Assembly (NCBI GenBank): GCA_002343445.1
Contig: DDSP01000037.1
Span: forward strand, 1-22,076
Length of the DNA: 22,076 nucleotides
Reading direction: 5' to 3'
Source of the DNA: Chthonomonas sp. UBA2387
GTDB taxonomy: Bacteria; Armatimonadota; Fimbriimonadia; Fimbriimonadales; Fimbriimonadaceae
Shown here: piece by piece, positions 1 to 7,457 of the stretch
Layout: each line of letters starts with the position of its first letter
Numbering within the stretch: position 1 is the stretch's first letter
Notes under the pieces: model-generated
Told to the model about the DNA's origin: nothing
The model's input: only the letters and a program-made list of their open reading frames with translations
Database searches by the model: none
Translations under genes and position numbers: made by a program

Positions 1-204
1 CATGCAGGTGCCCACGGGCCAGCGCTACACGCAGCAGTACGACGCCGACAGTCGGCGGACGACGTTGCTGCTGGGCCTCGGAAGCAAGAGACGGTACGAG
101 TACGATTCCGTCGGGCGGATCACCACGCAGATCGAACTGAATTCGAGCAACCAGCGCATCTACACGATGGTGGACAGCTACGACGCCGTGGGGAACCGGA
201 CCTC
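1..204 (+). pseudogene. RHS/YD-repeat protein, 3' fragment
   Basis: Frame 2 from the left edge reads as YD-repeat sequence of the RHS family, with three repeat-like units: YTQQYDADSRRT, RRYEYDSVGRIT and DSYDAVGNRTS. RHS proteins are large secreted or surface polymorphic-toxin or wall-associated proteins with beta-cage repeats. The repeat signal stops abruptly after GNRTS near base 204. From there the real coding sequence is in frame 1, where a TPR protein begins. Frame 2 stays open for another 450 bases, but its Arg/Ser/Pro-rich translation is a shadow. The gene continues left of the window, so its length and cargo are unknown. No C-terminal toxin domain follows. It is either a broken RHS gene or one side of a recombination or assembly junction. 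YD-repeat identity is fairly sure; the end point is accurate to about ten bases. Confidence 0.6.
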
Positions 205-303
205 TTCGGCCTGCCCATCCCCGATGAGGCCGCGCTACCGCCCGAGGACGACATCCTCAGCCTGCGCCGCCGCATCGGCCAGACCGGGCAAGAAAGCCGG
301 GAC

Positions 304-1062
304 ATGGGGTTTGGTGCGATGGTCGCGGGGCGGTACGAAGAGGCCGTCGAGCACTTCAAACGGGCGGTGGAGCAAGACGGGCCGGACTCGGCCGAAGCCA
401 AGATCTCGCTGGGCGAGGCGCTCGAAGCCATGGGCCACGCCCCGCAAGCGCTGCGGCAGTTCCTTGAGGCGCAGCGGGCGCACGCGTCGGACCGAAACCC
501 GTACCTCGCTCTCGCCGACCTCTATCGCCGCCACGGGAGGTTCAAGCAGTCCATCGAGAACCTCCACCGAGCGGTCGAAGCCACCCCGGACGACGCCTAC
601 TGCCACTTCAAACTGGCCGAAGCGCTCGACCAAAGCGGCCACCCCTCGCACGCGCTAGCGGCGATCCAAGGGGCCATCGCCGTCGAACCGACCGACGCCT
701 TCTACCACTTCTGGATGGGCAACCTGCTCATCAGACTGCGCCGATACGAAGACGCCCTCGGCCCGCTTCAGGCGGCCATCGAGCTCTCGCCCGGCGACGA
801 CCACTTCTTTTTGAGGGCTGCGGTCGCCTTTTGGGGAGCGGGCAAGCGCGCCGAGGCGATTCGGGCTCTGCGACTGGCGACCGATCTGGCCTCGGACAAC
901 GCCGCGCACCAAGCGGCGTTGGCGTTGCTGCTCGAACGAGACGGGCAGTTGGTCGAAGCATCCGAGGCTCGGGCAACCGTCGGCGAACTCGACCGCTACG
1001 ACCAAGATGCGGTTTCTCGGCTAGAGATCGAACTCGACGAAGCAGAATCGGCCAAACCATAG
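304..1062 (+). CDS. TPR-repeat protein, start uncertain, possibly 5'-truncated
   Basis: This is a 252-residue protein made almost wholly of tetratricopeptide repeats, about six units. Recognisable helices include GRYEEAVEHFKRAVE, GRFKQSIENLHRAVEATPDD and RRYEDALGPLQAAIELSPGD, with the usual A/G/Y/P spacing. TPRs act as protein-protein scaffolds; no catalytic domain, signal peptide or membrane segment is visible, so the partner is unknown. The first ATG in frame is at 304, but the same frame upstream (about 199-303) reads as sensible protein (DLFGLPIPDEAALP and onward). It has no stop back to the window edge and no ATG, GTG or TTG between the RHS junction and 304. The native N-terminus was therefore probably longer and has been lost at the junction with the RHS fragment. 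The gene ends 29 bases before the MFS transporter. The repeat call is firm; function is not known. Confidence 0.7.
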   Translation: MGFGAMVAGRYEEAVEHFKRAVEQDGPDSAEAKISLGEALEAMGHAPQALRQFLEAQRAHASDRNPYLALADLYRRHGRFKQSIENLHRAVEATPDDAYCHFKLAEALDQSGHPSHALAAIQGAIAVEPTDAFYHFWMGNLLIRLRRYEDALGPLQAAIELSPGDDHFFLRAAVAFWGAGKRAEAIRALRLATDLASDNAAHQAALALLLERDGQLVEASEARATVGELDRYDQDAVSRLEIELDEAESAKP

Positions 1063-1091
1063 GGCATACTGCGCGGAAGCAGCGAGGCCCC

Positions 1092-2423
1092 ATGGCTGAA
1101 ACGACCCCTACGGAAAACACGTCCACGATTTGGAAGGTGATCGGCGCCAGTTCGGCGGGCACGCTCATCGAGTGGTACGACTTCTACATCTTCGGCAGTC
1201 TGGCCACCACGCTCGCGCCGGCGTTCTATCCCAAGGGCAACGACACGTTGGCGCTCATCAGCACGCTGGCGACCTTCGCCACGGGCTTCATCGTCCGCCC
1301 CTTCGGCGCGATCTTGTTCGGTCGGTTGGGCGACTTGGTCGGTCGGAAGACGACGTTCCTGCTCACCCTCCTATTGATGGGCGGGGCCACGTTCGCCATC
1401 GGCCTCCTGCCCACCTACGCCCAGATCGGCTACGCGGCCCCAGCGCTGCTGCTGCTGCTCCGCTTGATTCAAGGCTTGGCCCTCGGCGGCGAGTACGGGG
1501 GCGCGGCCACCTATGTCGCGGAACACGCGCCGCTGGGCAAGCGCGGCTTCTACACGTCGTTCATCCAAACGACGGCCACGCTCGGGTTGTTCGTGTCGCT
1601 GGGAGTCATCCTGGCCGTAAGCCAATCCATGAGCAAGGATTCGTTCGCCGATTGGGGCTGGCGCATCCCGTTCCTCATCTCGATCGTGCTGATCGCCGTC
1701 AGCTACCAGATTCGGACACGGATGTCGGAGTCCCCCCTCTTCGCCAAGCTGAAGGCTGCAGGCAAGACGTCCACCAACCCACTACGCGAGTCGTTCGCGA
1801 ACCCCGAGAACCGCCGCATGGTGCTCATTGCCCTCTTCGGCGCAACGATGGGCCAAGGCGTCGTTTGGTACACGGGCCAGTTCTACGCGCTGTACTTCCT
1901 GCAGACCACGCTGCTCATCGACAAGGTCGTGGCAACGCAGATCATCGCCATCGCGCTCCTGTTGGGCACGCCGTTCTTCATCGTGTTCGGCGCCCTCTCG
2001 GACAAGATCGGGCGCAAGGGCATCATGATCGCCGGAATGGTGCTGGCCGTGGCCCTGTACTACCCGATCTACATGGCGATGACAAAGGCGGCGGGCTGGA
2101 ACGGCACGGCGTCGGTGAATCCGAATGTCGTGTTGCTCAGCCTGCTCGTGTTCGTCCAGGTGCTGTTCGTCACGATGGTCTACGGCCCGATCGCAGCGTT
2201 TTTGGTCGAGCTCTTCCCGACGCGCATCCGCTACACCTCGATGTCGGTGCCCTATCACATCGGCAACGGCGTGCTCGGCGGTTTGGTGCCCATGATCGGC
2301 ACTGCTGCGGTGAGCGCGACAGGCAACATCTACGCCGGGCTCTGGTACCCGATGGTCATCGCCACGGTCACGGCCATCATCGGCGGGCTGTTCATTCGCG
2401 AGCGGACCGTGACGGAAGCCTGA
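1092..2423 (+). CDS. MFS transporter, metabolite:H+ symporter (MHS) family
   Basis: The product is a 443-residue inner-membrane protein with about 12 hydrophobic segments. The N-terminal GTLIEWYDFYIFGSLA is typical of the MHS branch (ProP, KgtP and ShiA-like proton symporters for osmolytes or organic acids). The major-facilitator loop motif appears twice: GRLGDLVGRK after TM2 and GALSDKIGRK after TM8. The C-half FPTRIRYTSMSVPYHIGNG is also characteristic of the branch. Substrate cannot be read from sequence; betaine/proline, dicarboxylate or shikimate-type compounds are family options. I chose the ATG at 1092, preceded by AGCGAGG as a weak ribosome site; the open frame extends upstream, but that part overlaps the TPR gene and is not membrane-like. 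A CATACT box at 1069-1074 could be a -10. Length is normal for the family. It stands alone, followed 83 bases later by a small secreted protein. Confidence 0.9.
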   Translation: MAETTPTENTSTIWKVIGASSAGTLIEWYDFYIFGSLATTLAPAFYPKGNDTLALISTLATFATGFIVRPFGAILFGRLGDLVGRKTTFLLTLLLMGGATFAIGLLPTYAQIGYAAPALLLLLRLIQGLALGGEYGGAATYVAEHAPLGKRGFYTSFIQTTATLGLFVSLGVILAVSQSMSKDSFADWGWRIPFLISIVLIAVSYQIRTRMSESPLFAKLKAAGKTSTNPLRESFANPENRRMVLIALFGATMGQGVVWYTGQFYALYFLQTTLLIDKVVATQIIAIALLLGTPFFIVFGALSDKIGRKGIMIAGMVLAVALYYPIYMAMTKAAGWNGTASVNPNVVLLSLLVFVQVLFVTMVYGPIAAFLVELFPTRIRYTSMSVPYHIGNGVLGGLVPMIGTAAVSATGNIYAGLWYPMVIATVTAIIGGLFIRERTVTEA

Positions 2424-2506
2424 GTTTCGCGGTGCGTTCGGCCTTCGCCATTCGTCATTACGGTAAGCCGCGCCGTGTCCGGATGCGGTTTCCATCAGGA
2501 CCCAAG

Positions 2507-3004
2507 ATGAAACGACTCGCTCTGCTCCTTGGTGTGGCGGCGCTCACCGTCCCCGCTCTCGCTCAAGACGTCAAGCCTCTCGGCATGTCCGTCAAGGGCG
2601 GCCTCTTCTTCCCCAGCAAGAAATCCGCGCGCGACCAGGGCGCGAACTGGTTCACGCTGGGCATCGACTACAAGCTCAAGGACCTCAAGTTCGGCGATGG
2701 ACCCGACGGCATGAACACGTCGCTCGTGCTCTCCGCCGACTACGTGTCGAAGGGCGACTTCCGGCACACGCCGGTCATGGCGAACTACGTTGTGCGACGC
2801 AACGAGGTGTACTACTTCGCAGGCGCTGGCTTCGGATTCGTCAAGACCCCGTCGGAAGGCAACCAGACCCGATTCGCCTACCAAATCGGGGTCGGCAAGG
2901 ACTTCCAGCGCGGCGGCAACCCTCTGTTCGTCGAAGGCCGTTGGATCGGCAACGCCAAGGACGAAGTCAGCGGCTTTGCAATCTCCGTCGGCATTCGCCT
3001 GTAA
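2507..3004 (+). CDS. Small secreted, outer-membrane beta-barrel-like protein
   Basis: This is a 165-residue protein with a clear Sec signal peptide (MKRLALLLGVAALTVPALAQ, cleavage about residue 20). The mature part has alternating glycine/aromatic strand-like stretches (GGLFFPS, NWFTLGIDYKL, EVYYFAGAGFGFV, RFAYQIGVGKDF, FAISVGIRL), resembling a small outer-membrane beta-barrel of roughly eight strands. It has no transmembrane helix beyond the signal and no catalytic motif. No specific family is recognised; the barrel idea is inference from the strand pattern and the hydrophobic C-terminus. The ATG at 2507 is preferred over an in-frame ATG at 2483, because it places AGGA at 2497-2500 at ribosome-site distance and begins the signal peptide exactly. 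A strong hairpin directly follows the stop codon. Confidence 0.75.
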   Translation: MKRLALLLGVAALTVPALAQDVKPLGMSVKGGLFFPSKKSARDQGANWFTLGIDYKLKDLKFGDGPDGMNTSLVLSADYVSKGDFRHTPVMANYVVRRNEVYYFAGAGFGFVKTPSEGNQTRFAYQIGVGKDFQRGGNPLFVEGRWIGNAKDEVSGFAISVGIRL

Positions 3005-3019
3005 GGCCAATTGGAACCC

Positions 3020-3060
3020 AATCGAGGCGCGGGACCCGACCAAGGACCCGCGCCTTGATT
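3020..3060 (+). terminator. Hairpin terminator after the barrel-like protein gene
   Basis: Bases 3020-3033 pair with 3047-3060 over 14 positions with a single G-U wobble; the core is GGCGCGGG/CCCGCGCC and the loop is 13 bases. It starts 15 bases after the stop codon. The following run (CTGTCTG) is not a real T-tract, so Rho-independent function is likely but not certain. It separates the barrel-like gene from the sigma-factor operon. Confidence 0.65.
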
Positions 3061-3078
3061 CTGTCTGACAGACCGGGG

Positions 3079-3103
3079 TGAACAATCGGGATCGTGAGGC
3101 GTT
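3079..3103 (+). promoter_or_regulatory. Possible ECF-type promoter upstream of the sigma factor
   Basis: TGAAC at 3079-3083 and CGTT at 3100-3103 are separated by 16 bases, resembling the TGAAAC-N16-CGTA layout of many ECF sigma promoters. Transcription would begin near 3110, about 38 bases before the ATG at 3148, consistent with autoregulation. This is a short degenerate match, so confidence is low. Confidence 0.25.
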
Positions 3104-3147
3104 GTGCCATGCTGGTTATGGCTGCAGCGTCCCTGTCTGTGACGACC

Positions 3148-3735
3148 ATGAGATCGCTCGATCGAGCCGACGAACTCGCGCTGATTGAACGCGCGCGACG
3201 GCGTGACTTCGATGCGTTCGGTCGCTTGGTGGACGCTTACCAACACCGTGTGTTCGGCTTTGCCAAGCGGTTCGTGAAGGACCGGGAGGAAGCGGCGGAC
3301 ATCACTCAAGAGGTCTTTGTCCGGGCGTTCCAGAACTTTGATCGCTTCGACGCTCGGGCTCCGCTTCGCACGTGGCTGTTCCGCATCGCCTACAACCTGT
3401 GTGTGGACAAGGCGCGTCGGCATGAGCGTCAACCCATCGAGTACCGCATCGACGGCAACGTCGAAGGCGAAGAGCCGATCGATGTCATGGACGATCGGTG
3501 GAACCCGGAGACCATGGTTCTCGACGACGAGTTGCTGCAATTGGTCGAGACCGGCATTGCCAACATGAGCGAGAAGTTGCGGTCTGTGTTGTTGCTCCAC
3601 GACCGAGAAGATTTGCAGTACGACGAGATCGCCGAAGTGCTCAACGTCCCGATCGGGACCGTCAAGAGCCGGCTGTTTTTGGCCAGAGCGCATCTCAAAC
3701 AAGTGCTCTCCGAGTACCTGGAGGCAAAGCGATGA
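3148..3735 (+). CDS. RNA polymerase ECF sigma factor (RpoE-like)
   Basis: A 195-residue group 4 (ECF) sigma factor that redirects RNA polymerase to stress promoters. Region 2 spans about residues 12-80: DFDAFGRLVDAYQHRVFGFAKRF, then EEAADITQEVFVRAFQNFDRF and RTWLFRIAYNLCVDKAR, the classic sigma2 core and -10 recognition helices. Region 4 lies about residues 130-190 with LLLHDREDLQYDEIAEVLNVPIGTVKSRLFLARAHLKQVL, the helix-turn-helix that reads the -35. The frame is open upstream with alternative starts at 3094 (GTG), 3109 and 3118. I prefer 3148 because family homology starts there, although an SD-like GAGG precedes 3109. The stop overlaps the next gene's start (ATGA, 3732-3735), giving translational coupling to an anti-sigma-like protein. 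Substitution of sigma by this subunit presumably follows release from that partner. Confidence 0.93.
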   Translation: MRSLDRADELALIERARRRDFDAFGRLVDAYQHRVFGFAKRFVKDREEAADITQEVFVRAFQNFDRFDARAPLRTWLFRIAYNLCVDKARRHERQPIEYRIDGNVEGEEPIDVMDDRWNPETMVLDDELLQLVETGIANMSEKLRSVLLLHDREDLQYDEIAEVLNVPIGTVKSRLFLARAHLKQVLSEYLEAKR

Positions 3736-4217
3736 TGAATCAGAGGGACCTCGACAAACAGATTCTGGCTGCGGCTTGGGACGATTCGCCCCTCGCGCCG
3801 GATGCCGAACGGATGCTGGACGCGCGCCTTGGCGCCGACGATCTGCGGCTCGTGTCGCATGCCGTCGCCCAGTTGGAGCAAGACGAACTCAGCCTTGCTT
3901 GGCGAAGCGCGCTCAACGAACGCTTGCTTGAACTCCAACCCGTGAAGCGAAAGAGTTGGTGGGCCGTCGCGTGGCGTCCCGCGTTGGCGACGGGGCTGGC
4001 CGCATCGGTGCTGACCGTCGCGCTGTTCCGAAGCGGGCCCGCACCGTCGTCTCACGCCGAGAGTCTGGAGAACGAGCTGATTCGGATTCACCTCGATTCC
4101 GCCGCCGCCTTGGATCTGGCCGGAACGGGTTTGGTCCCCCACGAGGTGGCTTCGGCCCGACCGGCTCCCGTCGAGGAGGAGCTTGATTGGTCCAGCGTCG
4201 ATCTCGATCTGTTGTGA
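3732..4217 (+). CDS. Putative membrane anti-sigma factor (RseA-like position and topology)
   Basis: This is a 161-residue protein with a cytoplasmic N-terminal part (about 1-75), one transmembrane helix (about 77-99, with WWAVAWRPALATGLAASV) and a roughly 60-residue acidic extracytoplasmic tail ending EEELDWSSVDLDLL. That topology, and its position between an ECF sigma factor and an RseB-like protein, match RseA. Residues 1-65 are helical and acidic, as expected for a domain that clamps sigma. I see no HxxxCxxC zinc motif, so it is not a ZAS-type anti-sigma factor. The start ATG at 3732 overlaps the sigma stop by four bases; a second ATG follows immediately at 3735. Function rests mainly on context and topology, because sequence similarity to known RseA is not obvious by eye. 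Confidence 0.72.
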   Translation: MMNQRDLDKQILAAAWDDSPLAPDAERMLDARLGADDLRLVSHAVAQLEQDELSLAWRSALNERLLELQPVKRKSWWAVAWRPALATGLAASVLTVALFRSGPAPSSHAESLENELIRIHLDSAAALDLAGTGLVPHEVASARPAPVEEELDWSSVDLDLL

Positions 4218-5176
4218 TGTCTCGCACCGTAGCCACCATCGCCGCTCTGGCAGGCTTGGGAGCGCTTGCGCTTGCGCAAGACGCGCCCGGCCGAGCCTTT
4301 GAGTTGCTCAAGCGCGTCGTGGACGGGAGCAGTTCTGTCGACTACAGCGGCAAGCGGGTCATCGAGTTCAAGGTTGGGCCGGACATGAAGGCGCACACGG
4401 AACTGGTCCTGCGCTCGCAGGGTCGCACTCGCATCGATTTTCCGCAAGGATCGTCTCTGTCGGGCCAGGTGATCGTCGAAGTCCCCGACCGTCGGGAGCA
4501 CTACTTCCCGGACAGCAACGAGATCCGAATCCTTCCTCCCAGGCGGCAGGATGCCGTTGATCGCCTGAGGTTTTTCGTGGAAGAGAAGTCCCGGTTCAAG
4601 TTCGACGTCGCCAATGGTGGCCGGGTGGCGGGACGAAACACCCAGATGATCACGGTTTCTGACTCCAAGGGCAACAAACTCCAACAGCTTTGGATTGATG
4701 ACCAAAAGCCACTGGTGCTCAAGCGAACCATGTTCGATCCTGTGGGCACGCTGGTCGGTCAGTTCGAGTTCGTGACGATCGACTTCGAGCCGCGCATCCC
4801 CCGTGACGCCTTCCGAATCAGACGGCGCGGCGCGACCTATGTGACCGTGGAGCAACACGCCGAGAGGCTCGCGAAGGAGAAGGGATTCGCCCCAGTTCTG
4901 CTGAAAGACAGCCAAGCCAAGCTTGAATTCGCGGAAATGAGGCAGTTCATGGGCAAGGACGTGTTTGTCCAGGTCTACGAGTTCGACGGCAAGCGGCTGA
5001 CGCTCTTTCAGGTCGAGAGAGACTTGGATACGTCGCGCCTCGGACGCATGGGGAGGAACGTCAAAGTCCACACGTGGACTTCGTCCGGACGGTCTTTCGC
5101 ATTGCTTGGCGAGCTGTCCAAAGCCAAGCTGGAAGAGCTCGCGAAGAAGGTTTCTGAACGGCGCTCTGAATCGTAA
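4217..5176 (+). CDS. RseB/MucB-like periplasmic sigma-E regulatory protein
   Basis: The product is 319 residues, close to the length of E. coli RseB (318). It has a signal peptide (MSRTVATIAALAGLGALALA). The N-terminal domain, from VDYSGKRVIEF, resembles the LolA-like fold of RseB and MucB that senses lipoprotein or LPS material. A smaller C-terminal domain (about 210-310, starting RRGATYVTVEQHAERLA) corresponds to the part that binds the periplasmic tail of the anti-sigma factor. In known systems RseB shields RseA from DegS-type cleavage; here that role is inferred. The ATG at 4217 shares one base with the preceding stop (TGATG), so the three genes form one coupled operon. An outer-membrane lipoprotein sorting (LolA-type) protein is the main alternative, but the operon position favours RseB. 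Confidence 0.8.
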   Translation: MSRTVATIAALAGLGALALAQDAPGRAFELLKRVVDGSSSVDYSGKRVIEFKVGPDMKAHTELVLRSQGRTRIDFPQGSSLSGQVIVEVPDRREHYFPDSNEIRILPPRRQDAVDRLRFFVEEKSRFKFDVANGGRVAGRNTQMITVSDSKGNKLQQLWIDDQKPLVLKRTMFDPVGTLVGQFEFVTIDFEPRIPRDAFRIRRRGATYVTVEQHAERLAKEKGFAPVLLKDSQAKLEFAEMRQFMGKDVFVQVYEFDGKRLTLFQVERDLDTSRLGRMGRNVKVHTWTSSGRSFALLGELSKAKLEELAKKVSERRSES

Positions 5177-5192
5177 CCCGGGCGACCGACGT

Positions 5193-5198
5193 TATACT
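5193..5198 (+). promoter_or_regulatory. -10 box for a leaderless PBP1A transcript
   Basis: TATACT is a near-perfect -10 hexamer ending 8 bases before the GTG start at 5207. Transcription would begin at or within a base or two of the start codon. No purine-rich ribosome site lies between, and no good -35 is seen. Confidence 0.6.
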
Positions 5199-5206
5199 CT
5201 ACTGTA

Positions 5207-7453
5207 GTGGCAACCGCCAAGGCCGCATCCGGCCGCAAACCGAACGTCAAGCAGAGGCGCTTCCGCGCCCTGAAGCTTGTCGTCGCCTATGGGTGCCTCC
5301 TGGGTTTGGTCGCGGCGACGGCGGGCGGCGTGTACTTCGCGGGCAAGCTTCGCGAGGCCAACGCCATGATCCCAACGCTGCCGGCGGTGATGGAGGAACT
5401 GAGCCTCCAGCCTTCGGTGATCGTGGCCGCGGACGGCACCGAACTCTACCGAGTCACCAACGAGTACCGAAAACCAGTCGAGTACGACAACATCCCCCAG
5501 TTGGTCATCGACGCGACGCTCGCCGCCGAGGACAAGCGCTTCTTCCAACACTCCGGTATCGACTACATGTCGCTGGCTGGCATGCTGATGGAGTCGGCGG
5601 GCGAAGGACGCGTGACGCGGGGCGCCAGCACGCTGACGATGCAGATCGCCAAGCGCGTGTACACCAGCCCGGTCAAGTCCATGGACCGAAAGGTGCAGGA
5701 CATGGCGCTCGCCGTCGTCATCGAACGGCAGTTGGCGAAGTGGCAGATTCTGGAGCTCTACCTGAACCAGGTCTACTACGGCGAGGGTGCCTATGGCATC
5801 CAAGCGGCGGCGGACGTGTACTTTGGCAAAGCGCTCGATGAACTCACGCTGGGCGAGGCCGCTCTGCTGGCTCGTTGCGTCAGGCGGCCGAGTCGCGAGA
5901 ATCCGTTCGTCAACGAAGACAAGGCCCGCGAGAACCGAGACTTGGTCTTGGCGATCATGCTCGACGAGCAGATGATCACCCGCGACGAGTACGAAGCGGC
6001 ACTCCGCGAGACGATCACGTTGCGGAAGCGGGCGTTTGGCTCCGGCGCGCGACGTCTTGCCGCGCCCTACTTCGTGGACGCAGTCTTGGACGAACTATCG
6101 AAGGAAGGCATCGACATCTCGGAGGGCGGCTACCGCGTCGAAACCGCACTCAACCCCAAAATGCAGGCCCTTGCCGAGAAGCAGGTGGTCGAGACGGTGA
6201 AGGCCAACAAGAACCTGCGGGTTGCGACCGGCGCGTTTCTCGTGATCAATCGGCGCGGCGAAATCTTGGCGATGGTCGGGGGCGTGGACTACGATCGCAA
6301 CCAGTACAACATGACGACGCAAGGCCGTCGCCAGCCGGGTTCGTCGTTCAAACCGTTCGTCTACGCCACGGCCTTTGAGACGGGTGCTTGGTCGCCCACC
6401 AAAGGCGTCTCCAACGCACGGCTGACTTATCCGCCCGCGTTCCCGGGGGCGAAGCCTTGGACCGTTCACAACTCGAGCGAGAAGTACGGCGGCCACGTTT
6501 CGATCCGAACGGCGTTCGCCTTCAGCTACAACGTCTGCGCGGTACGCGTGATGGAAGCCACAGGCGCTTCCCGCGTCGCGAGCTTTGCGGCCACCAACTT
6601 CGGATTCGAGAGCAAGCTCGACCCCGTGCTTCCTCTGGCTCTGGGTGCTACGGCCGTGTCGCCACTCGAGATGGCGCGTGGGTACAGCGTGTTCATGCTG
6701 GGCGGCGATCGCGTCGAGCCCCGGCTGATCACGCGCGTCATCGGCCCCGACAAAGAGGTGCTGCGGAGCTTCCAGCCCGAGTACACGAGAAACGTCCTGA
6801 GTGCTGGCGTGGCCGAGCAGATGGACTATCTGATGCGGTCGGTCGTCACCAGTGGTACCGGGACGGCCGCGAAGAGCGTCGCCAACGCCCGAGGCAAAAC
6901 GGGAACGACCTCGGACAACCGGGACGCGTGGTTCTGCGGCTACACCGACGAACTGCTCGGCATCGGATGGGTGGCGAACGAACAGCGGGAAGGGGACCGC
7001 TGGCTGTATCCTCCCATGCACCCGAGGGCGTTCGGTGGCACGGTCACGGTCAAGATGTGGGCGCCGATCATGGCCGGTTGTCAAAAGATCCTTGGCGAGG
7101 AGTCCCGCGAATTCGAAACGCCTCGATGGTCGGGAGGTTGGGACGACGAACCTGCCGATGTGAGACCTCCCGAGAACGACGTGATCGAGCCCCCCGACGA
7201 AGAACCTCCCGTACGCGAAGAGGACCTGATCCAACCCCCGGTGACGCCGCCGCTGACGCCTCCGGCCACGGGTGAAACCCGACCTGCAACCGAGCCGCGC
7301 AACGAGAGCGAATACGTCTACGTCGAGGTCTGCGCCGAATCGGGCCGCCAAGCAGGCTTCTACTGCTCGCCGACGCTGCGCAAGAGGTTCTTGGCCTCCG
7401 AAGCGCCCACGACGGTGTGCCGCTTGCACGGGCCAGGGCGTTCGGGAGGGTGA
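5207..7453 (+). CDS. Bifunctional penicillin-binding protein 1A (glycosyltransferase/transpeptidase)
   Basis: A 748-residue class A PBP that polymerises lipid II and cross-links peptidoglycan from the outer face of the inner membrane. A cytoplasmic basic start is followed by one TM anchor (about 25-48). The GT51 domain has catalytic Glu108 in AAEDKRFFQHSGID, then GASTLTMQIAKRVY and LELYLNQVYYGEGAYGIQAAA. The transpeptidase domain has SSFK with active Ser379, SYN at 440-442 and KTG at 564-566. After the catalytic part comes a Pro/Glu-rich linker (about 645-700), then a small terminal module with spaced cysteines and a histidine (EVCAESGRQAG, YCSP, VCRLHG), a tail also known on some Gram-positive and cyanobacterial PBPs. 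GTG at 5207 is chosen because a -10 box lies just upstream and coding similarity starts there. PBP2 follows with a 4-base gap. Confidence 0.95.
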   Translation: MATAKAASGRKPNVKQRRFRALKLVVAYGCLLGLVAATAGGVYFAGKLREANAMIPTLPAVMEELSLQPSVIVAADGTELYRVTNEYRKPVEYDNIPQLVIDATLAAEDKRFFQHSGIDYMSLAGMLMESAGEGRVTRGASTLTMQIAKRVYTSPVKSMDRKVQDMALAVVIERQLAKWQILELYLNQVYYGEGAYGIQAAADVYFGKALDELTLGEAALLARCVRRPSRENPFVNEDKARENRDLVLAIMLDEQMITRDEYEAALRETITLRKRAFGSGARRLAAPYFVDAVLDELSKEGIDISEGGYRVETALNPKMQALAEKQVVETVKANKNLRVATGAFLVINRRGEILAMVGGVDYDRNQYNMTTQGRRQPGSSFKPFVYATAFETGAWSPTKGVSNARLTYPPAFPGAKPWTVHNSSEKYGGHVSIRTAFAFSYNVCAVRVMEATGASRVASFAATNFGFESKLDPVLPLALGATAVSPLEMARGYSVFMLGGDRVEPRLITRVIGPDKEVLRSFQPEYTRNVLSAGVAEQMDYLMRSVVTSGTGTAAKSVANARGKTGTTSDNRDAWFCGYTDELLGIGWVANEQREGDRWLYPPMHPRAFGGTVTVKMWAPIMAGCQKILGEESREFETPRWSGGWDDEPADVRPPENDVIEPPDEEPPVREEDLIQPPVTPPLTPPATGETRPATEPRNESEYVYVEVCAESGRQAGFYCSPTLRKRFLASEAPTTVCRLHGPGRSGG

Positions 7454-7457
7454 TGCG

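Noticed and set aside
205..658. Continuation of the RHS frame past base 204
   Set aside because: Composition becomes Arg/Ser/Pro/Thr-rich with no YD motifs, whereas frame 1 over the same bases encodes good TPR repeats.
831..1091. An 87-residue N-terminal extension of the MFS transporter
   Set aside because: It overlaps the TPR gene out of frame, is Arg-rich and non-homologous, while the typical MHS N-terminus starts at 1092.
1130..2506. A long open frame through the MFS gene joining the barrel-like protein
   Set aside because: The upstream part is a His/Arg-rich shadow of the transporter; the real protein begins with a signal peptide at 2507.
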